A stretch of 13,025 nt of DNA, taken from positions 1-13,025 of the forward strand of contig CALDQF010000240.1 in the NCBI GenBank assembly GCA_937911845.1, given 5' to 3'. The notes beneath the pieces were generated by a model. The model was not told the origin of the DNA and did not search any database. It saw only the letters and a list, made by a program, of their open reading frames with translations. This document shows, in pieces, positions 1 to 6,840 of this stretch. The DNA is from an uncultured Phycisphaera sp. Lineage in GTDB: Bacteria > Planctomycetota > Phycisphaerae > Phycisphaerales > SM1A02. Every line of letters begins with the position of its first letter. Position 1 is the stretch's first letter. The translations under genes and the position numbers were made by a program.

Positions 1-790
1 CCCACGCATCAAGGTCCCCATCATGATCAAGATCGCTAAGAGAAAGGCTGAAGCTGTAGTTGTCTCCAAGCAACTGGCCTGAGTTGTTAAAGAATCCGTT
101 TCCCGAGTTCGTCCAAACCACATTCGGTTGACCGGAGTAGTTGGCAACAAACGCGTCAAGGTCACCGTCACCATCAATGTCTCCAAGGTCAACCGAGAAG
201 CTCGCGTTGATTCCGAGTGACTGTCCAGAGTTCAGGAAAATGCCATTCCCTTGGTTCATCCAAACCGTGTTGCCCTCATCTTCGTTGGCGACCCATGCGT
301 CCAAGTCCCCGTCACCATCAAGGTCACCCAAGTCAACTCCGTAACTGAAACTGGAACCAAGTGGCTGTCCGGAATGCACAAACCTGCCGTCTCCCAAGTT
401 GAGCCAGATGGCATCTGGTTCACCCAAACCATTTGCGGACCATCCATCCACATCCCCGTCACCGTCAAGGTCACCCAATGAAATTGCATTTGTTCTGTTA
501 TTTCCCAGAGATTGGCCGGAGTCCGTGAAGACACCCAAACCATCGTTGAGCCAAACAGAATTGGGTGCGTTGTAATTGGCCACCCAAGCGTCTAGGTCAC
601 CATCATTGTCCAAGTCATCCAATGCGACATCAAAGCTGTCTCGATTACCAAGGGACTGTCCAGATTCGGAAAAAGTGCCCTGTCCATTATTGAAATAGAT
701 GATGTTTGGCCCCAAGTAGTTGGCGACAAAGGCGTCTAAATCTCCATCTCCGTCTAAATCTCCAAGCGAGACCGAAGCGCTGTAGGCGTT
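1..790 (-). repeat. Tandem 144-147 bp repeats encoding six FG-GAP units
   Basis: Coding repeats inside the left-edge gene. Five complete units (residues 33-80, 81-128, 129-177, 178-225, 226-274) and the start of a sixth (from 275) are visible. The best conserved stretches are those for DLDGDGDLDA and for SGQSLG. Units 3 and 5 have one extra residue. High similarity between neighbours suggests expansion by unequal recombination, so copy number could vary between strains. Confidence 0.85.
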
Positions 791-886
791 GCCGAGGGTT
801 TGTCCTGATTGGGTGAACATGAATGTCAACTGGCCCCCTTGGCCAGCACCTTTTACCAAAGAAATGAGTATAAAAATCAGTGGCAT
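1..886 (-). CDS. Exported FG-GAP/VCBS-type repeat protein, C-terminus cut by window edge
   Basis: The minus-strand frame is open from ATG at 886 to the window edge: 295 residues with no stop. The first 15 or so residues are hydrophobic (MPLIFILISLVKGAGQ) and look like a short signal peptide. Six units of 48-49 residues follow from residue 33. Each carries an Asp-rich loop of the form L-G-D-L-D-G-D-G-D-L-D-A, then W/F-V-A-N-Y, a V-W-x-N-x-G-x-G-x-F strand and S-G-Q-S-L-G. This is the FG-GAP/VCBS (integrin alpha-like) beta-propeller pattern, in which the Asp loops usually bind calcium. AAGGA lies 9 nt upstream of the ATG and supports the start. The role is unknown; surface adhesion or matrix binding is common for such proteins. 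The missing C-terminus may carry more repeats or an anchoring tag. The family call is secure, the function is not. Confidence 0.88.
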   Translation of the reverse strand, partial: MPLIFILISLVKGAGQGGQLTFMFTQSGQTLGNAYSASVSLGDLDGDGDLDAFVANYLGPNIIYFNNGQGTFSESGQSLGNRDSFDVALDDLDNDGDLDAWVANYNAPNSVWLNDGLGVFTDSGQSLGNNRTNAISLGDLDGDGDVDGWSANGLGEPDAIWLNLGDGRFVHSGQPLGSSFSYGVDLGDLDGDGDLDAWVANEDEGNTVWMNQGNGIFLNSGQSLGINASFSVDLGDIDGDGDLDAFVANYSGQPNVVWTNSGNGFFNNSGQLLGDNYSFSLSLSDLDHDGDLDAW

Positions 887-925
887 CTTGGTTTTCCTTA
901 AGGCGGATTGAAGTTACGTTCATCA

Positions 926-953
926 ATCTTACTCTTCACGATACCCCAATCAA
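926..953 (-). promoter_or_regulatory. Possible sigma70-like promoter of the FG-GAP gene
   Basis: On the minus strand, TTGATT (953-948) and TAAGAT (931-926) are 16 nt apart and lie about 40 nt upstream of the ATG at 886. Both hexamers are near consensus. This is pattern matching only, and planctomycete promoter preferences may differ. Confidence 0.3.
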
Positions 954-1071
954 ATCCCTTGATTTTTCCGAAGTCGGGTCCGCGTTTGTACCGGTAAGCC
1001 CTTTGCATTCATAAGAACAGAAGCCTTGGTAGAACCAAGACCTCTGGAAGTACCACGTTATGTGTGAGTGT

Positions 1072-1155
1072 TTACGGGCAAGCGCCCCGGGCATTGAGGA
1101 TGATCAAGACATCGGAGAATCCAATGATCCCGTCACCATCAATATCGGCGGGTCA
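1072..1155 (-). pseudogene. Relic of a dockerin-like C-terminal tag, with TGA in place of the conserved Cys
   Basis: Read on the minus strand, TGA (1155-1153) is followed by 26 codons for a protein tail that begins PADIDGDGIIGFSDVL and ends LNARGACP, then a TAA stop (1074-1072). This matches the planctomycete dockerin-like tag, whose usual form is C-P-A-D-x-D-G-D-G ... A-W-G-x-C. TGA replaces the leading Cys codon, and CGG (Arg) stands where TGG (Trp) is normal; each is a single-base change. Upstream the frame is open for only about 41 codons, with no ATG and with TAA stops at 1281-1279 and further back, and that stretch resembles no recognisable domain. I read this as the tail of a former exported protein whose body has been lost or scrambled. 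A living small gene is unlikely. Confidence 0.7.
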
Positions 1156-1371
1156 GTTTTTTGAAACGATCCGCGCGACGTGTTGTTCTTCGGTCAATAA
1201 AAACAAACGATGTTGCAGAAGGCAGACAGGGGAAACGGTTTCAATTCGAAAAATGACTTTTCGCCGTGTCAATTTGGGTTATTTGTTCTCTTAGTCTTTT
1301 GAATCTTTAGTTCCTGTAATCCTGCGACTCTTCGCTCGGGTTTGAAGAAACCTGCATTTCGGGTTTGATGA

Positions 1372-1390
1372 CCATCGGTGAAACCGGTGG
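1372..1390 (+). promoter_or_regulatory. Hairpin or operator-like inverted repeat upstream of the NADH dehydrogenase gene
   Basis: CCATCGGT (1372-1379), loop GAA, ACCGGTGG (1383-1390). In RNA this gives an 8-bp stem with one G-U pair. It lies about 75 nt upstream of the ATG at 1466 and is not followed by a T-run, so it is not a typical terminator. It may be a leader hairpin, an operator, or chance. Confidence 0.25.
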
Positions 1391-1465
1391 ATAAATCATT
1401 CGGTCGCGGGTAAAATTTAACGCAATACGAGCGGGTAATGCCGCCACAACTGAAAGCTTACGACC

Positions 1466-2815
1466 ATGAAAACCATGAATGCCGATTCTCGCCCGAAGCC
1501 CAAAGTGGTTGTAGTCGGGGGGGGATTTGGCGGGATTTCCTGCGTCCGAAGACTGGCCAGAGCGCCAGTAGATATCACCCTTTTTGATCGAAGTAATCAC
1601 ACCTTGTTCCAGCCACTCCTTTATCAAGTTGCTACAGGTGTGTTGGACGATAGTTCTATTGCTGCCCCATTACGAAGAGTCTTGTCTCACCAAAAGAACT
1701 TGAATGTTGTGAAGTCAGAAGTCAAAGAATTTGACTTTCAAAGAAATCTCGTGATCTCGGATGAGTTGGAAGTCCCCTGGGACCATCTGGTGATTGCCGC
1801 TGGCGTCCAAACAAATTACTTCGGAAATGATTGGGAAAAGTTTGCTCCCGGTTTAAAAACTTTAGAAGACGCACACGATGTTCGAGCGCGAGTTTTAGAG
1901 GCATTCGAGCAGGCCGAACTTTTTAGAGTTCGAGGTGACCTCAAGTCAGTTTCTGAGTGCCTTACTTTCGTAGTGGTGGGTGCGGGCGCTACCGGCGTTG
2001 AAGTATCAGGAGCAATTAAGCAGCTTGCCGTCGATCGGTTGGCTCGGGAATTTCACAATTTGGATGTCTCCTCAGCGCGCGTCATCTTGGTCGAGGGGGG
2101 TGAACGTGTGCTTTCTAGTATGTCCACTCGGTCTTCAAAATTTGCCGAAAAAACACTCCGCCGTTACGGCATTGAAATTCGTAAAAACACCAAAGTGACC
2201 TCTGTCAATGATGAGGGGGTCTCTTTGTTGTCCGATGAGGGGTCTGACTTTATCCCGGCAAAAACTGTTGTTTGGGGGGCAGGCGTGAAAGCAAGTCCTA
2301 TTGCAAAAACAGTGGCTGTGGGTCTTGGAATAGAAACCTCCCCATTTGGAACCATCGTGGTTGGTGGTGATCTTTCAATACCAACGCGGCCGGATATTCG
2401 GGTAATTGGGGACATTGCTTACGTGTCCCAGTCAGATGGAACCACCGTGCCTGGGGTGGCACAGGGGGCGATTCAAATGGGCTCATACGTGGGCGATGCT
2501 TTGAGGGATATTTTCCAAGGTCGTAAGCGTCAACGAGGCGCATTTGAATATCGAGACAAGGGCTCCTTGGCGACAATCGGCCGTGGTCAAGCTGTCATGG
2601 ACGTGGGTCGTTTTCATATTGCCGGCTTCTTTGGATGGGTTGTGTGGGCCATCGTTCATATTTGGTTCTTAATCAACTTCAGAAGTCGACTGATGGCAAT
2701 GGCCGCCTGGGTCTGGGCTTATGTGGTTCAAGATGGTGTCAATGAATTGATTACGAAGAAGACTTCAGGTCGATTCCGACTTCGCAAGAGCCAAGTAAAT
2801 CTCAAATCTTCTTAG
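1466..2815 (+). CDS. ndh: Type II NADH:quinone oxidoreductase (NDH-2)
   Basis: A single-subunit flavoprotein that passes electrons from NADH to membrane quinone without pumping protons, acting at the inner face of the cytoplasmic membrane. The 449 residues match the family's usual length. The N-terminal FAD-binding motif is GGGFGG (18-23). Residues F48-QPLLYQVATG match the conserved flavin-contact stretch. A second Rossmann motif, VVVGAGATGVE (169-179), binds NADH. WGAGV (270-274), GD at 315-316 (end of the FAD domain) and VPGVAQGAIQMG (328-339) are all typical. The C-terminal part has D-K-G-S-L-A-T-I-G-R (364-373) and an amphipathic, Trp-rich segment (387-421) that in this family attaches to the membrane. 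The start could be ATG 1466 or ATG 1475; neither has a clear ribosome-binding site. The FAD motif is encoded over a run of eight Gs (1517-1524). Confidence 0.95.
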   Translation: MKTMNADSRPKPKVVVVGGGFGGISCVRRLARAPVDITLFDRSNHTLFQPLLYQVATGVLDDSSIAAPLRRVLSHQKNLNVVKSEVKEFDFQRNLVISDELEVPWDHLVIAAGVQTNYFGNDWEKFAPGLKTLEDAHDVRARVLEAFEQAELFRVRGDLKSVSECLTFVVVGAGATGVEVSGAIKQLAVDRLAREFHNLDVSSARVILVEGGERVLSSMSTRSSKFAEKTLRRYGIEIRKNTKVTSVNDEGVSLLSDEGSDFIPAKTVVWGAGVKASPIAKTVAVGLGIETSPFGTIVVGGDLSIPTRPDIRVIGDIAYVSQSDGTTVPGVAQGAIQMGSYVGDALRDIFQGRKRQRGAFEYRDKGSLATIGRGQAVMDVGRFHIAGFFGWVVWAIVHIWFLINFRSRLMAMAAWVWAYVVQDGVNELITKKTSGRFRLRKSQVNLKSS

Positions 2816-3010
2816 AACGTCTGTGGTTCACAGGGCTATTGTGGTCCGGTTGGACTTTTTCGGTACAGGGTGATCCAACAGCGATAGAAACCGTTCAAAA
2901 AAGCTCAGGTTTGGAATGCCATTCCGCTTTATTTGGGCAAGTTCTTTCGGTGAGCTTACGAGCCGCAGGCAATTCAAAAAACCAAATCTATGGCCCCTAG
3001 TGTTAAAGGC

Positions 3011-3025
3011 AGTTAATGATTAACT
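3011..3025. promoter_or_regulatory. Perfect 15-bp palindrome, possible operator
   Basis: AGTTAATGATTAACT is a perfect inverted repeat around a central G. It lies 34 nt upstream of the ATG of the DoxX-like gene, inside the 244-bp gap after the NADH dehydrogenase gene. A 7-bp half-site with dyad symmetry suits a dimeric regulator. No regulator is encoded in the window, so the assignment is inference. Confidence 0.35.
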
Positions 3026-3059
3026 CTTTTGCATTTATACGACACAAAAAGTTTGCACC

Positions 3060-3551
3060 ATGCCAAAAAGTAAGTTCCTAAAAAATATCGATGAACTCAT
3101 TGCGAACACAATGAATTTCGTTGGACCAGTTTTGCTCCAGTATTCAGTAGCTGTTATTTTTATCTGGTTTGGGATGCTTAAGGTCGTTCAGATGAGCCCG
3201 GCCCAAGAGTTGGTTGAGAACACGGTTTACTGGTTTAGCAATCCGCCGAAATTTGTTGTTTTTCTGGGCTTTTGGGAAGTGCTGATCGGGCTCACTATTT
3301 GCATTCGTCCTCTCATCCGTCTGTCGCTGTTTTTACTGTTCTTGCAAATGCCGGGTACTTTTTTACCCTTGATCCTTTTGCCTGACGTTTGCTTTTCAAA
3401 CTTTCCACTTGGCCTCACGCTCGAGGGTCAGTACATCGTAAAAAATTTAGTGCTGATCTCGGCCGCAATTGTAGTTGGAGGTTCAGTCCGTTCGAAAGGT
3501 GTACCACCAATTTTTGAGTTGTCCTTGGGTTTTAGAAGTCAAAGCGAATAG
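3060..3551 (+). CDS. Small DoxX/DUF417 (YkgB)-like integral membrane protein
   Basis: 163 residues with about four hydrophobic segments: 20-43, 64-82, 84-108 and 127-142. The first contains F-I-W-F-G-M-L-K, and the third loop region has P-G-T-F-L-P-L-I-L-L-P. The last ends in G-Q-Y-I-V-K-N-L-V-L-I, which matches the G-x-x-x-x-K-D/N-L-V-L signature of DoxX/DUF417-type proteins. Family members are four-helix membrane proteins of poorly known role. Some are linked to redox stress or quinone-side electron transfer, and YkgB in E. coli is tied to hypochlorite stress. No Shine-Dalgarno sequence is visible; TTTGCACC touches the ATG directly. The next gene starts 34 nt after the stop, so the two are probably co-transcribed. 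The broad family call is fairly sure, the exact subfamily less so. Confidence 0.72.
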   Translation: MPKSKFLKNIDELIANTMNFVGPVLLQYSVAVIFIWFGMLKVVQMSPAQELVENTVYWFSNPPKFVVFLGFWEVLIGLTICIRPLIRLSLFLLFLQMPGTFLPLILLPDVCFSNFPLGLTLEGQYIVKNLVLISAAIVVGGSVRSKGVPPIFELSLGFRSQSE

Positions 3552-3585
3552 CCACTGACAACCCGAAGTTCACTAATCTAATTTC

Positions 3586-4782
3586 ATGATCTCGAACTAC
3601 TTCATCGCCTCAATTATCTTGGTCTTCGCACCAAACCTTTATGGACAATCAGATTTTTCTCTGACATCAATGTCTTGGGAAGTCAATAACGAGATCCGAA
3701 CCGCTTTGGTTCATCTGCCGAAATTGAAAAAGAAAGTGGATGCCCCGTTGGTTTTTGTATGGCACGGGCACGGTGGAAAATCACAAGGAGCAGTTCGTCA
3801 GTTTCAGATCCACAAAGAGTGGCCCAAGGCCATTGTTGTTTACCCTCAGGGACTTCCAACGCCAGGCAAACTTACCGACCCGGAAGGATTGCGTTCCGGG
3901 TGGAACTCAGGCGGTCCGGCCGAGACTAACCGTGACCTCCAATTCTTTGATGTCATGCTTGAAGATTTAATCAGCCAAGGCATTGTTGACATTGAAATGG
4001 TGTACTCCACCGGTCATTCCAATGGCGGGGGATTCACGTACAACCTTCTCGTAGAACGCGGAAAACAATTGGCCGCCATCGCCCCTTCTTCTTCGGCTTC
4101 CTCTCGTCATCGAGGACGCGCGTTCCCCAAAATTCCAATCTTCCACTTGGCCGGAAGGAACGACCGACTGGTCAAAATGGAATGGCAACAGGCCACCATT
4201 ACCTATCTTCAACGTCTCTACGACTGCGGATCTCCGAAACAATGGGGTGGGCGTTCTGATTGCACGGAGTACTCATCTGAGGCTGGAAATACTCTGGTGA
4301 CCTATGTGCACGACGGGACGCACAAAATGCCGACTGATGCCGGTGAGTTGATCGCGCAATTTTTCCAAGAACACGCTGAGGCCCTGCTTCTGCGTAGGAG
4401 CCCGGCTGAGGAATTGAATATTGATTCCAGTCATAACCGTGATGACTTGTCTGGAGTACCAGCCCTTTATGAACTTCGCACATACACCGCGGCCGAGGGC
4501 AAGTTGGAGGCCTTAGAGTCTCGTTTTCGTAAGCACACGTTGGGTCTTTTTGAGCGTCATGGCATCAAAAATATTGCCTACTGGAAACCCCTGGATATCC
4601 CAAACACCTTGGTATATCTGGTTGGTCATCGAGACCGCGATTCAGCGAGAAAATCCTGGCGCCTTTTTGGGAAGGATCCTGAGTGGAGAAGCGTCTTCAG
4701 AAAATCTCGTATTGAGGGGCCACTCGTGGTGAACATTGAGTCCGTCTTTCTTCAATTGACCGACTACTCGCCCCTGCCTTGA
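3586..4782 (+). CDS. Exported LpqC/PHB-depolymerase-like esterase fused to a C-terminal NIPSNAP domain
   Basis: 398 residues. A signal peptide covers about residues 1-20 (hydrophobic core I-A-S-I-I-L-V-F, cleavage near YGQS). Residues 30-265 form an alpha/beta hydrolase of the polyhydroxybutyrate depolymerase/feruloyl-esterase type. The oxyanion-hole motif is HGHGG (60-64), the nucleophile Ser145 sits in GHSNGG (143-148), the likely acid is Asp193 in GRND, and the likely base is His246 in GTHKMP. After a polar linker, residues 295-390 match NIPSNAP (PF07978 type): Y-E-L-R-T-Y at 295-300, a K-L-E-A-L-E helix, R-H-G-I-K and K-D-P-E-W-R at 363-368. NIPSNAP domains are ferredoxin-like folds often found as stand-alone proteins in Planctomycetes. 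The substrate is unknown; soluble polyesters or esterified plant or algal material are possible. There is no clear ribosome-binding site. The gene follows the DoxX-like gene after 34 nt. Confidence 0.87.
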   Translation: MISNYFIASIILVFAPNLYGQSDFSLTSMSWEVNNEIRTALVHLPKLKKKVDAPLVFVWHGHGGKSQGAVRQFQIHKEWPKAIVVYPQGLPTPGKLTDPEGLRSGWNSGGPAETNRDLQFFDVMLEDLISQGIVDIEMVYSTGHSNGGGFTYNLLVERGKQLAAIAPSSSASSRHRGRAFPKIPIFHLAGRNDRLVKMEWQQATITYLQRLYDCGSPKQWGGRSDCTEYSSEAGNTLVTYVHDGTHKMPTDAGELIAQFFQEHAEALLLRRSPAEELNIDSSHNRDDLSGVPALYELRTYTAAEGKLEALESRFRKHTLGLFERHGIKNIAYWKPLDIPNTLVYLVGHRDRDSARKSWRLFGKDPEWRSVFRKSRIEGPLVVNIESVFLQLTDYSPLP

Positions 4783-5060
4783 GGATTGGTGCCCTGCCGT
4801 AAGCATGTTGCGACACGAATCACATCAACAATCAGTTGGGATGATTGGCTCGGATTTGTTGTTTCCTGAGTTGAACACACTCTGTTTCTTGGCAAGACCA
4901 CACTCCATCGTTTGTCGATCTGGTCGGAATCTAGGCCGGTGTTTGGAGGGAGGACGCATGAGTCTCCTGTCTTGGTCGAATTGATAATCCGTTGGCGACA
5001 GTGGTGCCAAGCACAGCTTTGTTTGCTAAGATTCGGCGATTTTTGCACCGAAAGGCTGTT

Positions 5061-6824
5061 TTGAAAGAAAAAAAATATCGGTCCCAAGTTTCTAACGTCC
5101 TGATTGTTGGTTCGGGGGGGGCCGGCCTTCGGGCCGCCATCGCGGCCCACGAAGCAGGTGCCGACGTTCGGATTTTGGGGAAAAGGATTCGAAATGATGC
5201 CCACACCGTCTTGGCGGCTGGAGGCATCAATGCGGCGTTGGCCAATGTTGACCCTGAAGACACTTGGGAGCAACATTTTGTTGATACCTATGAAGAGGGA
5301 TACCACATCGCTGACCCCCGGGCCGTAGAGCTTTTGGTTCAGGAGGCCCCAGATCGTGTGCTTGAGATCGATTCCTGGGGGGCTCCTTTTGCAAAAACAA
5401 AAGACGGTCATTTGGACCAAAGGTATTTCGGTGCCCACCGGTACCGAAGAACTTGTTATGCCGGCGACTACACCGGGCGGGCGGTTCTGAACGCCTTGAC
5501 CCGTAAGGTTCTCGACCTTGGTATTGAGATTGTCGACATGCAATATGTATCAAAGCTTCTCGTTGACACAACAAATGGGACACCAGAATGCTTTGGTGCA
5601 TTGGCTTTTGACATCAACAGTGGAAAGCGGACCGCCTATCTGGCCGACTCGGTTGTGCTCGCCGCAGGAGGACACACTCGAATTTGGCGTATCAGTTCAT
5701 CTCGTAGAGATGAAAACACAGGTGACGCCATGCGTCTTGCCTTGCAGGCAGGATGCCAACTGGGGGACATGGAGCTGGTGCAATTCCACCCCACCGGGAT
5801 GGTGGCGCCTGAAGAGCTTGCCGGAACTTTGGTGACCGAAGCAGTACGGGGTGAAGGCGGTCACCTGTTGAATTCGAAAGGCGAGCGATACATGTACAAC
5901 TATGACCCCAAGCGAGCCGAACTCTCCACGCGAGACCGAGTTGCGCTGGCAAACTTTACGGAAATTATGGAGGGACGGGGAACCGATCGGGGCGGGGTGC
6001 TTCTGGATATTTCGCACAAAAGCAAAGAGCACATTCTTGAAAAGTTGCCCCGGATGTATCGGCAATTTATGGAATCTCAGATGTTAGACATCTCCAAAAC
6101 CCCCATGGAGGTTGCGCCGACCGCTCACTATTCCATGGGTGGTGTTGTTGTGGAGCCTGACTCTCACGCAACGCGTGTCAAGGGTCTCTTTGCGGCTGGA
6201 GAATGTACGACGGGGGTACATGGTGCCAATCGTTTGGGCGGCAATTCACTGGCCGAAATCTTGGTTTTTGGAAAGCGGGCGGGGGAGCATGCTGCGTTGT
6301 ATTCAGACAACTTAGAACTGCCCAAGAGAAGTCGAAATGTTATTGCGGATGCTTCCGACGAATTGGACCGACTGACCAGCAAGGGGGAGGAGCTCGCTCG
6401 TCCGATGCAGAGATCTGTTCGCAACACGATGTGGAAAAAATGCGGAGTTCTCCGAGACGAATCATCCCTCCAAGAAGGTATCTCTGAGATACAGCAACTC
6501 AAGGAGGCATCCCAAAACGTTGATGTTCGTCCGAGTGCCGAAGGGTACGGAGATCTGGCATTGGCTCTGGATCTATTGGGTTCACTCGACAGTGCAGAAG
6601 CAACACTTCGCTGTGCCGTGGAGAGAAAAGAAAGCCGGGGTTCCCACCAGAGGTCGGATTATCCAGAGACCAGTGCTGAGCAAAGAGTGAACTACGTTAT
6701 TTCTTTTAACGATGCTGGGAATCAATGTGTTGAGTCGCATCCAGTACCACCTGTGCCAGAGAGACTGCAAGACCACTTCATGGAGTATTCAGAACCATCT
6801 GTAGATGGTCGGCTGCTTGAGTAG
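5061..6824 (+). CDS. sdhA: Succinate dehydrogenase/fumarate reductase-type flavoprotein subunit, stand-alone
   Basis: The protein interconverts succinate and fumarate on an FAD cofactor. Numbered from TTG 5061 it has 587 residues. FAD-binding GSGGAG is at 17-22. His48 in HTVLAAGG occupies the place where SdhA/FrdA bind FAD covalently, which argues against L-aspartate oxidase. QFHPTG is at 241-246, and AVRGEGG at 261-267 contains the catalytic Arg263. HYSMGG (356-361) and HGANRLGGNSL (387-397, with Arg391) line the active site. The C-terminal helical domain ends with SHQRSDYP (528-535). The start is uncertain. TTG 5061 has AAAGG 5 nt upstream and gives the usual short N-terminus; the same frame extends to TTG 4992 (610 residues) without a ribosome-binding site. 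No iron-sulfur (SdhB) or membrane-anchor gene is adjacent, so the electron partner must be encoded elsewhere. The 278 bp before it show no convincing gene. Confidence 0.9.
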   Translation: MKEKKYRSQVSNVLIVGSGGAGLRAAIAAHEAGADVRILGKRIRNDAHTVLAAGGINAALANVDPEDTWEQHFVDTYEEGYHIADPRAVELLVQEAPDRVLEIDSWGAPFAKTKDGHLDQRYFGAHRYRRTCYAGDYTGRAVLNALTRKVLDLGIEIVDMQYVSKLLVDTTNGTPECFGALAFDINSGKRTAYLADSVVLAAGGHTRIWRISSSRRDENTGDAMRLALQAGCQLGDMELVQFHPTGMVAPEELAGTLVTEAVRGEGGHLLNSKGERYMYNYDPKRAELSTRDRVALANFTEIMEGRGTDRGGVLLDISHKSKEHILEKLPRMYRQFMESQMLDISKTPMEVAPTAHYSMGGVVVEPDSHATRVKGLFAAGECTTGVHGANRLGGNSLAEILVFGKRAGEHAALYSDNLELPKRSRNVIADASDELDRLTSKGEELARPMQRSVRNTMWKKCGVLRDESSLQEGISEIQQLKEASQNVDVRPSAEGYGDLALALDLLGSLDSAEATLRCAVERKESRGSHQRSDYPETSAEQRVNYVISFNDAGNQCVESHPVPPVPERLQDHFMEYSEPSVDGRLLE

Positions 6825-6840
6825 GCGGCACAAATTTTGA

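Larger units (their letters stand above)
887..1465. other. 579-bp stretch without an intact gene
   Basis: It separates the divergently read FG-GAP gene and the NADH dehydrogenase gene. It holds a putative promoter for the FG-GAP gene (926-953), the relic of a dockerin-like tag (1072-1155, minus) and a hairpin (1372-1390). No other credible reading frame is visible. A plus-strand frame at 1064-1294 is only the complement of the relic and its upstream sequence. The region is probably the eroded site of a former minus-strand gene whose last codons remain. Confidence 0.6.

Noticed and set aside
256..543. Minus-strand frame rich in W-V-T-L-T-V-T-G repeats
   Set aside because: It is a shifted-frame reading of the FG-GAP repeats; its periodicity is inherited from the real frame.
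1025..1039. Perfect 6-bp hairpin CTTGGT-AGA-ACCAAG
   Set aside because: Short stem, no T-run on either side and no intact gene that it would terminate.
1153..1155. Selenocysteine at the TGA of the tag relic
   Set aside because: There is no start codon, other stops lie upstream in frame, and a conserved Trp is also lost, so pseudogene decay is simpler.
1064..1294. Plus-strand frame of 76 codons
   Set aside because: It is the complement of the dockerin-tag relic and adjoining sequence and has no protein-like features of its own.
4841..4984. Small plus-strand frame (about 47 codons) between the esterase-NIPSNAP and SdhA-like genes
   Set aside because: No ribosome-binding site, no recognisable sequence, and the length is common by chance.
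4764..5543. Long minus-strand open frame (about 259 codons) opposite the start of the SdhA-like gene
   Set aside because: It overlaps a gene with clear family motifs on the other strand, and its translation has no recognisable domain, signal or hydrophobic pattern.
6794..6809. Hairpin ACCATC-TGTA-GATGGT near the end of the SdhA-like gene
   Set aside because: It lies within the coding region and lacks a T-run; it is not convincing as a terminator for either convergent gene.
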